From: Camillea tinctor
Taxonomy: Eukaryota; Ascomycota; Sordariomycetes; Xylariales; Xylariaceae
Assembly: GCA_022578605.1 (NCBI GenBank)
Contig: MU394115.1
Location: 124,001-188,000, forward strand
Length of the DNA stretch: 64,000 bases
Reading direction: 5' to 3'
Shown here: positions 38,501 to 50,356 of the stretch, piece by piece
Layout: each line of letters opens with the position of its first letter
Numbering within the stretch: position 1 is the first letter of the stretch
Notes under the pieces: model-generated
Seen by the model: the letters and a program-made list of their open reading frames with translations, nothing else
Database searches by the model: none
What the model was told of the DNA's origin: nothing
Program-made: the position numbers and the translations under genes

Positions 38501-39189
38501 TTCATACCACATTGTTTGACAGATTTCTAATATCACATTAGGCTCGAGGAGTTCTTACGACGAAGAGCACGGCTCCAACGTATCGAGGAAGAAGCACGTC
38601 GGAGGGTGGTTCTTGGGTTCTTTGATACGCTGTGAGTGTTCGTGCTGACACTCGCATGATCCACTATGCTAACAACGCATTTAGGTATTGGTCTCGAAAA
38701 TTCAAGAGGCACATAGAAAAGAAGAAATCTGCTCGTATGACGGCAGTCCCACAATTTGGTGTGCCGGATATATATGTGGATGACGAAGAAGAGCGACCCC
38801 GAGCAGCTCAGCAGCGTAGCACCCTAGCAACTACACCAGCTAAGCCCAAGCCGACGGATTTCCTTGCTGCACCTGATGCCCTGCGGCCACAACATAAGAG
38901 CTGGTCCTCTAGCACTGACCTGCCGACGTATGATCCCACATACACCCACCCCTTGAGTCTGCCTCGGTCATCTCCTGCCGGGCACCGGTCCGAAGAGTCG
39001 GCATACAGTTTCGAACTGCAGGATGCATCAAATTCAGGTGAAAACACTAGACGCGGGAGTGCAGTCAGTCCATCTCAGGTGAGGTATTTCCTGGATGACT
39101 CGGTGTGGGTCGAGAGCATAAGACGAAGCGCAACAATAGCGGCCCGGAAATCGGTACGAAAGTCAAACCAGGGCAGCAGCCGTGACTAA
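32570..39189 (+). CDS. CCH1: Voltage-gated high-affinity calcium channel alpha subunit
   Basis: Five exons (32570-34162, 34254-36644, 36717-38470, 38542-38631, 38685-39189) give 2110 aa; yeast Cch1 has 2039. It is a plasma-membrane channel of four homologous six-helix repeats that admits Ca2+ with its partner Mid1 during stress and polarised growth. The first 320 residues are a disordered cytosolic region. S4-like segments are visible (RMLSCLRIIRLLAL, IVRVYRVVMAI, FKALRALRLLN), with repeat IV poor in positive charges. The pore residues are Asn670 (SANTWSDL), Glu934 (SSENWTA), Glu1409 (SQEGWVD) and Glu1697 (VGEGWNA). An EF-hand-like segment lies near residues 1771-1806. The intron-1 acceptor was placed at CATAG (34253), giving TNGTA-IILRSLKKAA. 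A 7-codon uORF overlaps the start. Confidence 0.96.
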
Positions 39190-42100
39190 CGCATGCTACG
39201 GCACCGTTACGATTTTCTTCATCAACATCACGAAATAAAACATGGTTCCGAAAGGGAATCGGGGGCGGGGGGGGGATCTATGTATAGAACAGTTCTACGT
39301 CATCAAACCACTGGGGGTCTCGACGACAGATAATCAAAATAAGGGGATAGGACGAATTGGACGAGACAAAAGGAGCATATGGAGTTCAGGCACCGAGCGA
39401 GTGGTTCGCATTCTACTGGCGTCATGTTGTTGTTTTTTCTTCATGGTCGCTTCTTCTATTATAAAAGAGAAAAGGTTTCCCTTTTTATTGGTAAAATTTT
39501 AGCATCGTATGGGGGTCTTGACAAGGCCTGGTATTGAGTTGGTTTTTTTTTTGTTCGGTCCAGAGAGCATTAGAGGAGCTGTTCTGTTTTCTACATCTAT
39601 ATAGTGGCAAGGGTATGATCAACGCCAACCAGGCGGCCCATTGAGAGGGGGTTCATTCATGTATTTTTCACGAGAGCGGTTGCTTCGGAAAGAGATAGCC
39701 AAGAATAAGGGGTGGAATGCAGGAAGGCGTAATACACGTGCAAATAGAAAAGAGAGGCTTTTGACTTCTTCGAAAGCTATGAGGCGCATATAGAGGGCAG
39801 TTGGCGAAATACCGTTGAAGCAGATATTCCCTGTTTTGATACTTTTTTTTTCCTTTCTGTGTCAATAATTTGAAAAGTGGTCAGATACCTCTCAGGCTTT
39901 TGTCGAGTCTTGAACACCCTTTTCTTTTTAGGTTTTTTATATATGCTATGTACTAGATGTTGTTGAGGCAGACCTTCTCGTCTTTTCTTGTTTTGGTTAT
40001 GTGATAGGGGTATAACCACAGGGTCTGGGACGGATGTAGTCTGATGTGCGCAGGATATTATAACTTCTCTAGGTTCCATAGTGATTCGGTTCGATCGGGC
40101 GTGTGTGTATGGAGCTTGATAAGGGGGAAATCCGCTCTACCCCTTCACCCTTGTATACTTGAATCTGTGTTTTTTACCTATCTATGCTGCTATGCATGTC
40201 TATCTCCCTATCTGCTTCGGCTCCTTTTCCCGGGTTTGTTCCCACAGCCCTAGGGCAAGGGGGCTGTGATTATATGCTTCATCATCGACATGTATACACC
40301 TAACTGCAAACAAGCACACATCATCCACCCCCTTCCCTTTTCTCACAACAAAAACCGAAACCCCGGTCTCTTTCCTTTCGGTGGGATTTAGGTGCATATA
40401 CTCCGTACGGTTGGTTTCGCGGGAATTGCCTAGGTCAGTATATACGTGTGGGTTTTGTTGATGCAGTGCGTGCGATTATTGATTTAATTTCTCTTCTTTT
40501 TTGACGATCGCATGTTTGATCGCCATCCCCATGCTCTCTTTTACACTCTCTACCTAACAATCTTCCTTTACCCTTTCCGCGTTTACACTACTACCTAGTC
40601 GACAGCACGGATATATAGATCTGATATTTAGTAATAAGGAGGATCAAGTCAAGTTGCGCTGTGAAGGTTTTACTAACATTGGTACTGTTAATGAATTAAT
40701 TTAGTACTCATAATCCTCCGTCTGACCTCTCTCCTAGCAGGCTGATCTTTTGTTAAACATATGCTGCTTATTATAACCTGCACTGAGTAGATAGATAGTG
40801 TAGATTCTGAGAGGTGTTCCTCCAAGCTATCGATAGTTCTACTTCCAGCAATTAGAGGTGCGTCAGGCGGGTGCATATTAGTATTTCTATTGATTTTCTG
40901 AGGAGGCGGGGTGGATCAACAACATTCCCGTGTACGCAATGAATAGCACGGATATGCTCTTCTATAAAGGTATTCATCCGAGTATATACCAAGCATTATA
41001 TTGATCTAGTAGGTACGTCTAAAAGCATATCTCGTGTGAGTCTGAGATGTAGGGGTTGCCAAGAGTTCTCTCAAGTCTTAGTCTCTTGATGATATCCGTG
41101 CGTTGGCCCCGTGTTTCTCCGTCCTCTGGACAACCAATGTCTGTGACAACTCCTGTCATCACCGTCGTGAACATTTCTATGTTAGGTGAAACTAATTATT
41201 ACTAGTAGGTAAAGAGAGGAAGAATAAAAATAATAAATAAAAAAGAAAGAAGCTGAAACGAACGCGGCCACCATAGTCTTGCTGGGGAAGTCTAAGTCGC
41301 GTTCTAATATAAGTCGAGCCAATTAGTTGAACATCAAATTCCTGCTAACATCGTAAGTGTTTTGCCTTTTTTTCTCCCTTCCAGAACTCTTCCTTTCCTC
41401 TCTTTACAAACGATCCAGAAACGTATAAATTCCGTCTCCCATAGATTAGCACTGTCCTGAAACGATACTTCGACCGAGCCAATATCCTGGTCCTCAGACA
41501 AGCAGTTCCATGACCTGAATCACGTATTCCCCAAGAATCCCTGATCCTTGTCGAAGATCAGACGCACCAGAGGCGATTGGCCTCGACAATCCCTGCTTTT
41601 CGTCAATTTTTCTGCTACAGACTTATCTAGACTACTAACAAACTAGACAGACTTTTTTGTCTCCCTCTCTCTCTTCCGTAGCAATAATATTTCTATCTCA
41701 GCGGGAAGGGTAAATAGTGTACAGTGGGGTAGGAAAGGAAAGGAAAGGGGAATAGGAATAGGGAAAGAAACGGGAAAGGAGATGAGAAAAGGGAGACAGC
41801 AAGTACGTGAGCAAGCTAAGATCGGATCGAGAAAAGAGCTCTCTCTGCTCGGGTTGCATATTTGCTAGTTCCCGTCTGCTACAGTACGCGTGTCGTACAG
41901 ACAGCATTAAAAGAAGGACGAACACGAGAGAGAAGTGGGTGTAAGTGTGAAGTGTGGTGAGTGCTCATTTCTTGTTTCACCAGCACCGCGACCCGACTAA
42001 AACAAACAAGCCACTATTTATTTCTTTACCCTTTTTTCTACGTCTCTATGCAGTATAGTTGATGTCTCTCCCTTCCCCTTCCTCACGGAAGCGAGCAAGC

Positions 42101-42922
42101 AGATCCTCTCTCTAGTGTACACTACCTGGTAACCCCCTTCCACCCACCATCATATGGCATGGAGGTACTTACCCACGTACGTATCTAATGACGAGTAGTC
42201 GTAGGTATGTAATTCCTCGTCACCTGCAGTCACCCATTCATCCTCCACCCCCCAGGAGGCATGAATCCCTGACTAAAGTGCTAGTCCATCGCATGAACCT
42301 AAGCCTCGGGGCTCAGCCCACTTCCCTTCCCCTGCACCATTTGCCCTTCTGTTCTGGGTGACGGTAACATCTATCGTTATACCTCCCTGCTCCCTACACC
42401 TTAGGCCCCTCCCACAGATCCGGCTAGTGTTTATGGTTTCGTTCCATTCCTGACCCCGTTACGCACTATGCTATTTTGAGCCCGCACTCAAGAAACCCTC
42501 CACTTTCACGCACTGGTCATGCGGCCTCTTCTACCCTGACCTGCATCATACTTAAATATATCCGGTCCACTCGATCTGTGTTTCTATCTTCTCTTTTAGA
42601 CTCTCTTCGTAGTGTCCTGCTCGTCGGCCTCCGTCTCCCCCTCTCTACGACCTCGTCGTCTATCCAAGTGTCCTCATCTATGACTGCTTAATCTAGCTCT
42701 ATTCCTTGATCCTACTAGAATAGATCGTCCTATCTTTTTTCCCTCTCTTCCCGAGAACAACAAAACAGCCAACTATCAAGCCTTTCGCTTCTTATTATTC
42801 TTCAAACCCCCTACAGGCTGTGCCTCTTTTTACTCACGCCCTTTTTTAATATCCCCGTAAAAGTCTCTCGTTGTCTAGACCAACCTATCACACTTCCACA
42901 AAACCCAATCAACTCAGTCAAG
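39190..42922. other. 3.7 kb region without a supported gene
   Basis: This is the CCH1 3' flank plus the long CT-rich leader and promoter of the small gene at 42923. ORFs are short and random-looking. There is a G-run at about 39268. The segment from about 42480 to 42920 is strongly pyrimidine-rich, as in many fungal 5' leaders. Confidence 0.55.
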
Positions 42923-43213
42923 ATGCAGTCATCACGATTCCAGACTATCCGCTCCCGCTTCTCCCCCAGCGGTCTGCGCACCTCTTTCCGCCGCCGGTCC
43001 TCCTCCGCCTCGTCTGAGACGGCCAGCTCGTGCCACTCGTTCGGCTCGAGCTCTGCCTCGCCTGTAAGCACGATCAACGAGGTGCTGTTCCGCCAGCCGT
43101 CCATCGCCGACTTAGAGGCAGAGAAGCGCAGCTCCGGCCCTGAGCTTAGCATGCTCGAGCCCAGACCTATTGTCTACTGGGGTGGCCTCGAAGAGCGGAT
43201 GGGCTCATTCTAA
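42923..43213 (+). CDS. Small Ser/Arg-rich hypothetical protein
   Basis: A single exon gives 96 aa. The N-terminal half is basic and Ser-rich (MQSSRFQTIRSRFSPSG, then FRRRSSSASSE), with many potential phosphorylation sites. The second half is more ordered and ends in PRPIVYWGGLEERMGSF. Reasons to accept it: a clean CAAG-ATG start context, a GC-rich third-position pattern unlike the flanks, a long pyrimidine-rich leader of the kind seen before other genes here, and a C-terminal tail that looks like a conserved motif. No domain is recognised, and there is no signal peptide or membrane segment. The function is unknown. It stands alone, with 3.7 kb upstream and 2.5 kb downstream free of genes. Confidence 0.7.
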   Translation: MQSSRFQTIRSRFSPSGLRTSFRRRSSSASSETASSCHSFGSSSASPVSTINEVLFRQPSIADLEAEKRSSGPELSMLEPRPIVYWGGLEERMGSF

Positions 43214-45747
43214 GGAACTCACGTATTATTATCATCACCACCACCATGCTCATGAGTACGAACGATGGGGGAGTTTCACCCGAACTTCCCAGTAACACCG
43301 TGGTTTTCTCTTCAGATAAGGGAAAAAGACCAATGGTCATGCGAGAAGACGTCACGCCCTTCATGAATGAAAAACCTCCACGCCCTTCTTGAACCCGCAT
43401 GCATATATGTATATGCTACAACACTAGGATATTCCAACACAAACTCACGCAAAGAGTAATAACAAACTTCTTAACACACCCTAACTCTACATTGGCGGGC
43501 CGGGAGAGGGAAACTTGGGAGAGAAGAGAGAAGGCGGGGGTTATATGCGATTCCTTGTTGTAGGAACAAAAAAACCGGAGAGACCAACCCCTGGAGAAGA
43601 GAATCGTTGACGATGATTTTGGGTTATTTTCTTTTTCTTTTTCTCATTATCACATTTCTCTACCTTATGATGCGACGGGATTTATTGACTTGAAAGGATT
43701 TCTCTATCTCCTTTTTTTTTTTTTTTTTTTTACCTCTTCTATCCTAACATCCCCTCTTCTTTCCTGTGATAAGGAAAGACAGAAAGGGGGGTTAGGATAG
43801 AAGGTAGTTATTTTATATATACACTGTTTTATCCTATTTTGGGCTCTGGGGCAGTGTGGTATATCAGATCTTGCTTTTGGTTTTCAAAGATATTGATAAA
43901 CACCACCGCCAATCACTCTGGTTCGAGGTTGGATGGAGGGGAAAGAGGGTATATGGCGGTGTTACGGTTTAATGGCGCTTTTTGGAGGAAGGGTCCGTTT
44001 GAGGGAACGCCGGCTGGGATTGAAGGCTACTTCGGTCTTTTGCTTGCTAGCTTCACTGCTGCAATAGTAAGTTAGATCGCTAGGAGGTAGGGGAGGGAGG
44101 GTGCTGTCCTTGCTGCTGCGAATTAGAGAGAAGATAAAAAAGAGAATACATGAATAGAAGAAGCAATTTTGTCTGGTGAAGACAAGATGCCTAGTTATTC
44201 TGAAAAATAGCTCTGGGTTACCGAGAGGTTCGTGTCTCCTGATAAAGCTTGAGTGAGATGATTGCGAACAGAATTAATGATACATCCTGAACCCCTCACC
44301 CCTTTTTTCTATTGCCAAACATATGCAGTATGACAAAACACGATTTGGGAGGAATTGGGTTATCCCTTGCTTTCCCCCCTACAATACCCCTCGTTGTCGC
44401 TGTGCTCCCTTCCCTCGCCCGCTCATTTCTTTTGCCCACCCGTCGCCGTTATTGAGTTTTGTTTTCTCACTCAAATTCGCATGATGGGATTACGAATCGT
44501 TTCCATCTCTTTGTACTTAATGTGATACATTTGTGGATAAAGGAGGAATCGTATAACCTACCTATATTGGATACCGGGGACGTCAAATTCTATTCGTAGC
44601 TAGTCAGCTTAAGCAAGGGCGTGTAGTCAATTTTACGACAAAGTGAATTGTAGCGGATATATGTGACCCTAATCTAGTTGCCGAAAGATTGGGACTTGAA
44701 GAGAACGACATATGCAGACATATACAGATGTGCAATTGGCTATGTTAGATGCAACCCACTATGGTAAGCCTGCGTGTTTAGCTCCGGTGACCGGTCGTAC
44801 ACTTGACCAGGGGAAGGATAGTAACGTTGAAGCTACTATGTACATAGAGAGTTATAAGTGCTAACACTAGACTTCATATATTACCGTGCAGAAGCCTTCG
44901 AGGCATTATATGCACTGGTTATACAACACATGAAAGTATCACCAAGAGCAACTTCTTGTTACTCTAATGGAAGTGAATCAAGTTTCTCGCAGGCATAACA
45001 TGTCACATGTGCAGTCTAAGTGAGTCACTTAACATAGCAAGCAACCGGTGTTGGAGACTTTATATAAGGTCTCCTTTTCTCAGCATGTTCTATAGACCAT
45101 CTAATTCATGTTCATAATAATCTCTATATCTAAGTATCCCAACTTCATAGAGAATAATAAATATCAACCTGAATGATTATCTGACCACCAATTAGCTACG
45201 AAGAAAATATGGCGATCTATGTCCAATACGCAGGGTTTTCACGTCCGGATAGGTTAAGGCTCCTCAAAAACCCCATCAGGATTCTTCCTCGTAGCGGCAT
45301 CGGCTGCTAGAATGTCGCAATTGATCGGAGTGACTCCGACGGCGAGCGCACGCAAATACACGCAAGTCGAACGGTGCGTCAATACATGTGTAGATAGGTA
45401 GGTAGGTAGGTTAGATAATAGACTAATGAATTTGAAGCGCATTTTCTATTTTCCCTTTTCTTCTATCTACTTTTCAACTTCAGTGACTTCTAAGTTAGTA
45501 TTTCAACCCACTCACTAAACTACCCTAGGTAGTTTGTTCGATCAATTCATGAACTCAATTCATTTGCTCCCCCTCGAGTTTGAGTTCGGCTCTTTTTTTT
45601 CTTCTTGGTTTATGAGCCAGTCTAGCAAGATAGGCATACACGGAGAAGCCGGAAAATAAGGGGACATATGAGAAGGGAGGACACAGATAATTTCTAGAAT
45701 TCTAGTTAGGAAGATCCTGAAGATTCTAGATCCTCGATCGCCAAAAC
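43214..45747. other. 2.5 kb region without a supported gene
   Basis: The 3' flank of the small gene includes a poly-T run near 43710-43730. The rest is anonymous sequence up to the ferroportin-like gene. A 78-codon ORF at 43839-44075 has no support. TAGGTAGGTAGG repeats lie at about 45395-45411. Confidence 0.55.
43710..43731. repeat. Poly-T tract
   Basis: A homopolymer of about 20 T lies in the presumed 3' flank of the 42923 gene. Confidence 0.85.
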
Positions 45748-47808
45748 ATGGCGTCCGACAACGAACTCCGATTATCGTCAGACGATGACCGTAGTTCAAC
45801 CACCACTACTACTAGCACCGGTTTTACATTCGAAGAAGTAGTAGGAGTAGTAGAAGGAGAACAAGATCAAGATCAAGAAGTGTTACTGCCAAGGCCCGGC
45901 CTTACCCGGTCTCAGGCTTTCAACCTCTACCTCAGCCATGCGTTCTCTACTTGGAATGCGCGAGGTTACGAGTTCGCAGCTGTAAGTGATACTAGCAACC
46001 GTACGCTTGCTTCGCTTTGCTTTCTCTCCACCCCCCCCCCTCTTATAGGCGATACCTAATGTCTCCTTGTAGGTCCTCTTCACGGCAGCCGCCTACCCGA
46101 ATACCCTCGTGGCAGCAGCCTTGAGGTAAGCTTCACTTCACCTCCCTGGTCGCAGCCAAGTCCTTCCGTCATGCATAGCGAAGGTCTAGTTTCACATGTT
46201 ACACGCATATCAATGGACACGGCAGCTCATATCCCAGTTTAGAACCAAAGTGCATAGCTAACACTGCAGGGCAACGATAGAATGGTCATAGTGTATTTCG
46301 CTATGATTCTGTTCTCGAGCTACGTGGGGCACTGGGTTGAGCGCTCGCCCAACCGGCTCCGTACCCTGCTTTCAACCATAGTCTGCAACCGCAGCTCCGT
46401 CATCGCCGGCTCTTTCTTCTGGCTGTTGATCCTCAGCCAGGAGGACTTGGTCGGGCCCGACGCCGTGTTCGTCATGCCCAAAAACTATGTCCTCAAGGGC
46501 GCCGGCTTTGCGGTCGCCATGACACTAGGCATCATTGAGCGCCTAAGCGCATCGGGTAACCTGATATCAATGGAGCGCGACTGGGTGGTGACAGTTGCAG
46601 CTCCGGCTGGTAGTCCCTATGACTTATCGCACCTCAACGCCGTGATGCGCAGAATTGATCTCGTCTGCAAGCTACTGTCTCCTATCTTAATCTCGGTTAT
46701 TATCACGACCTTGGATTCCGTCCGCATAGGGGTGATCTACACAGGTCTCACGAGTTTTGTCTGTATTCCCGTGGAGTTCTTCTCCGCAAAGAAGGTGTGG
46801 AGTCATAACGCCGTCTTACAAGTGCCCAAGCCGTTGCCTCCACAGCATACAGCGTCAGGGGGGGAGCCGCAGGCCGGTACGAGATCGTGTATGGCTCAAC
46901 TGCGCCAATTCTTCAAAGGCTTAGAGTTGTACTTCAGCACTCCCGTTTGGATTCCCTCGATGGCGTTGGCGCTGCTTCACTTCAACATGTTGACTTGGCG
47001 AGCGACGTTCATAACGTACCTTATAAACATTGGCTACTCACTCACGGTTATCACGGTCGCGAGGGCCATCGGCTCGGTGTTCGAGATCAGCAGCACTGTG
47101 ATAACGCCTCGTGGAATTGAGTACATGGGCAAGGCCCATCACCATGGATATTCACCTGTAACCAGAGACGACGACGACGAAGCAGGGGTGAGACTAATCA
47201 CGGATGATCGAGAAGAGAACCGCAATGTCCAAACCCTGACCGGCCTACAGCGATTCGGCCTTTGGGGAATCAGCTGGCAGCTTATCAACACAGTAAATAG
47301 GCACCACACTAATTCGTCTATCAGACAACCCCTATTTTGCTAACTAAATCTACAGGTACCCGTCGTGCTCGCTTTATGGGTTATCGCGGCTCAAAGAGAC
47401 GAGGCTGAGAACCTACCCACATTCGTTAAGCGCTTCATAGCCGAGAGACCACCGCTCGACATAGGGTGGAGCATCTTGTTGTTCTCATTTCTTGCCTTTT
47501 CGCGCCTCGGTGTCTGGGTCTTCGATCTCACGACCCAACAGTTAACTCAGACGCTCGTCGCCCCAACTCAGCGCTCGAGTTTCGCTGGTGTCGAGAATTC
47601 GGTCGTCAATGTGTTCGAGCTGCTAGGAGCGGGCACCGCTATCGCCTTCCCGCGGACGGAGCAATACCGGTGGCTTGCCCTGGCGAGCCTTGTTTCTGTC
47701 GTCGTTAGTTGGCTAATGTATGCGGTGTGGGTGCATAGACAGAGAGGTCATCTTGTTCATTGGGAGAAGCTTGGGGAGGGTTTCTGCCTAAGAAGGGGGA
47801 ATTGGTGA
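45748..47808 (+). CDS. Ferroportin-like (SLC40) metal exporter
   Basis: Exons 45748-45981, 46073-46125, 46281-47292 and 47356-47808 give 583 aa. SLC40/ferroportin proteins are major-facilitator-type membrane carriers that export Fe2+ and related divalent metals. Family hallmarks seen: LYLSHAFSTWNARGYEFAA opening helix 1, SMERDWVVTVAAP, FRLGVWVFDLT-type helix (here FSRLGVWVFDLTTQQL) and a RSSFAGVENS loop. About ten to twelve hydrophobic segments are spread over the length, with a charged cytosolic loop containing an Asp/Glu run (RDDDDEAG) near the middle. The N-terminus is acidic and Thr-rich. The exon-3 acceptor GATAG at 46280 was chosen because the earlier CTGCAG does not keep frame. Whether iron is the real substrate in this fungus is inference. 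A vacuolar or plasma-membrane location cannot be told. Confidence 0.85.
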
Positions 47809-48870
47809 GGTGTAGTAAGAGGGGGCTAGATGGAAGCGAAGTCATTTGACCTAGCTACCCTCTTTCCCCGTCGATGTTAGTGTTCGTGTCGTTGTTCGGA
47901 CCGCCACAGACAAGCTATCGTGTCGGATGAACCAGAAACAAACATGTCTAGTGTCAGTTCCTAATTCTTCTCCACTCGGCTTTTATGATTTCATGTAATG
48001 TCTTCTATATAGACTTATATTGACTACCAAACATTAGTCCTACAATCCTATGTAGTGTCTGTCGTCCTCCTTCGACTCTCGTACACCCTCCTTCCCCGTA
48101 TCAACAAGACCCATAGAACACCATCTCCGGGTCATTTAGGACCATTCACTACATAAATATCGTGCCAGCATTTTCCACAGCGCAAAGCAAACCGGCCGAC
48201 CAGATGGTAATGCTCTTGTGTTTGCAAAACCATTAACCTCTAGAACGCTAAACAGATTATCCCTCTTCCCCTTTCGTTTTTAATATAAAATTCCATTCCC
48301 CTCTCTACTTCTGCATCCTGCCTTATCCTCTAGCAACACCATCAACAAAACTACAACTTCGTCCGCTGCAAAAGAAGCTGTAAGTGTTTTTTGCTTCTGT
48401 CATCAAACCTACACCCAAGGGCAACTAAAATCGCTAACAATGACACATCTATAGAGTACCTGTCCTTCCGCATCCCTACCTTGTCTACTTACTCTACCTC
48501 GTTGTCGTCTTTTTTCCAAGGCTAGTCTGCCTCAACACAGCTCAGACCATCTTGACACCCTTGCCCTAAAAAATTCTCACGCACATACACATGCTATTTT
48601 CCCCCCTCTTCTAACAGATACATAACAATATATCAAACCCCTTCCCTTATATCATATAAATTACACAAATCAATACGAATTCCCTTCGCATCTGCACCCA
48701 CATATTGACCTCGGCGTCTCGTCGTAGCTAACCTTCGTCCTAAGAGCTCCTGCTATAGCTCTGCAACCAGCATCTATAGTATCAACTCTCTCTTGTCCAT
48801 CATTCTCGTATACTTATAATTACTGCCAACCACGAGGACTTTATTCTAGCTCATCAGCAAACCACCTAAG
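47809..48870. promoter_or_regulatory. Leader and promoter of the first TAG-interrupted gene
   Basis: About 1.06 kb. The last 600 bases are pyrimidine-rich like other 5' leaders here and include a well-formed intron candidate at 48380-48454. No other gene was seen. Confidence 0.5.
48380..48454 (+). other. Putative 5' UTR intron
   Basis: The donor GTAAGT, a CGCTAACAA branch site 19 bases before the acceptor, and the CTATAG acceptor make a textbook 75-base fungal intron upstream of the ATG at 48871. It supports that the locus is transcribed as a spliced mRNA. Confidence 0.5.
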
Positions 48871-49827
48871 ATGGCTGAGTTAGGTCCTCTCACCCCGCCT
48901 AGTGTCCCCGGCAGTTTCGACGAGTCCCCATCCCCTCCGGCGCGAAACAGCCTTCCTACGGATACCACATCCGAACATGCCCATGATCATACTTTCAGCA
49001 ACCACTCGTCCTCACCACTAGATCAGACTTGGGCTCACTAGGAGGAGCGCACGTCTGACTTGCACGAGGTCAATGGGCAAGCACATAATGACGATGCTGC
49101 TACGTCTAACGATGAAGACGACTATGGCTTCGACCTGACTACATTTGACCTCGCTATGGAAGAATGGGATGCCATCAATAATTACAGAGGCGTCGATTAT
49201 AGCGACCCAAATGCCGTTCTCGATGCGTTTGACGAGCCCCTGTCCCGACCGACTTTAGGGAGTATTCCCCTCTCCAACTTAGGGAACATCAATGATGTCT
49301 ACGAATTCGGTGGACATCAAGACGCCGATGCTGGCGATTCTCCTGAAGTCCCATGTGATTTTGAGTTTATCGTTGATCCGAATGGGGATGTCTCCGAAAC
49401 TAGATATTTCTCTAGTAGCCATGATGTAAGCATATTCTCAAGAATCTACCACACGTGCCCATTACCACTAATCCCCGTGAACCATTATCCCGCCCGAACA
49501 AGCAAATATTAATATTCTACGGCTGCACAGGGATCATATGTATGGACGGACATGTCCGATAGTGGTGCCGAGTCAGACTTCCTCCAGTTCCCTCCTCATC
49601 AACGCGTTCATTTGGCACAATACTATCTCCCATTCTGTAAGTATCGACGATATGTTTCAGATCACTACAGATCGTACTAATTATATGCACATGTAGACGT
49701 GGAGTTCTTCGGTCTTAGTGCGCATCGTATAGTCATGGAGAACGTGCAGCAGAGCTTTATCCAGCTGCTTTGCGGGGCCTATGATTTTGCTGTACGGCGA
49801 CAGCTTAGGGTAGAGGGTCATCAGTGA
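48871..49827 (+). CDS. Acidic hypothetical protein with in-frame TAG at codon 57 (candidate edited gene 1)
   Basis: Exons 48871-49425, 49531-49636 and 49697-49827 total 264 codons. The ATG opens MAELGPLTPPSVPGSF. After 56 sense codons comes TAG at 49039-49041. The same frame then runs through the rest of exon 1 and through two correctly phased introns (GTAAGC...CACAG and GTAAGT...TGTAG, phases 0 and 1) to TGA. The downstream part is rich in Asp, Glu and Ser (DYGFDLTTFDLAMEEWDAI) and ends in a helical segment (FIQLLCGAYDFAVRRQL). No domain, signal peptide or membrane helix was recognised. Around the TAG it resembles the next gene (SNHS..SPL, then the stop, then E.R..D..E). The intact spliced frame argues against a dead pseudogene. 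If the UAG is edited to UGG, the protein is 263 aa with Trp57. The first Met after the TAG is deep inside, so a downstream start is unlikely to give the whole conserved part. Confidence 0.75.
49023..49058 (+). promoter_or_regulatory. Predicted RNA hairpin with the TAG of gene 1 in its loop
   Basis: The 14-base arms TCAGACTTGGGCTC (49023-49036) and GAGCGCACGTCTGA (49045-49058) form 12 Watson-Crick pairs with two single mismatches. The 8-base loop ACTAGGAG (49037-49044) contains the TAG; the candidate edited A is 49040. Confidence 0.75.
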
Positions 49828-50356
49828 TTTGATCATGTGCTCGGAGAGCCGGGCATGGTACTACAAAAGAAGCACAGGGATGTCTCTGTAGCCCTTTGCA
49901 TTGATATGTCGCTGTCTATATCGTGTAATACTATAAAGTAGCCATATAGATATACCGAAAGTGCTGTTAATGACATCGTTTTATAGATGAATATGTTCTA
50001 TAACGTCTTTGATATTATTTAAATAGCCAAGTGCAATAATCCTAGTCAATATAACTCGAGTTGACATCAGGGTGTTCTCTTCCTAGGCAGCTAGGATATC
50101 AGACCCCACAACTCTGAAGAGTATTCTTGACTTTGAATATTGCCACTACCTTATTCTGTTTCCCCCCATTGCCAGAGGTCATGTGTAAAATGTTTCTTTC
50201 TCACATGTTGACACAATATCTGAGCTTTGACCTCTGTTTGCAAGGTTGTCTCATCTGTATCTTTCTAGCTACTCCTTTCCTGCCATACCATCATTCTGTT
50301 TTCTTTTTCTTCTTCTTCTACCGTTCCATTACATCAGCATCATTCCTACCACAACG
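49828..50356. other. Spacer between trio genes 1 and 2
   Basis: 529 bases that end in a pyrimidine-rich leader (about 50280-50330). They presumably carry the 3' UTR of gene 1 and the promoter of gene 2. Confidence 0.5.

Noticed and set aside
45748..46280. Ferroportin exon 3 starting at CTGCAG (46269)
   Set aside because: Given the exon-2 phase, this acceptor leads straight to a stop. GATAG at 46280 keeps frame.
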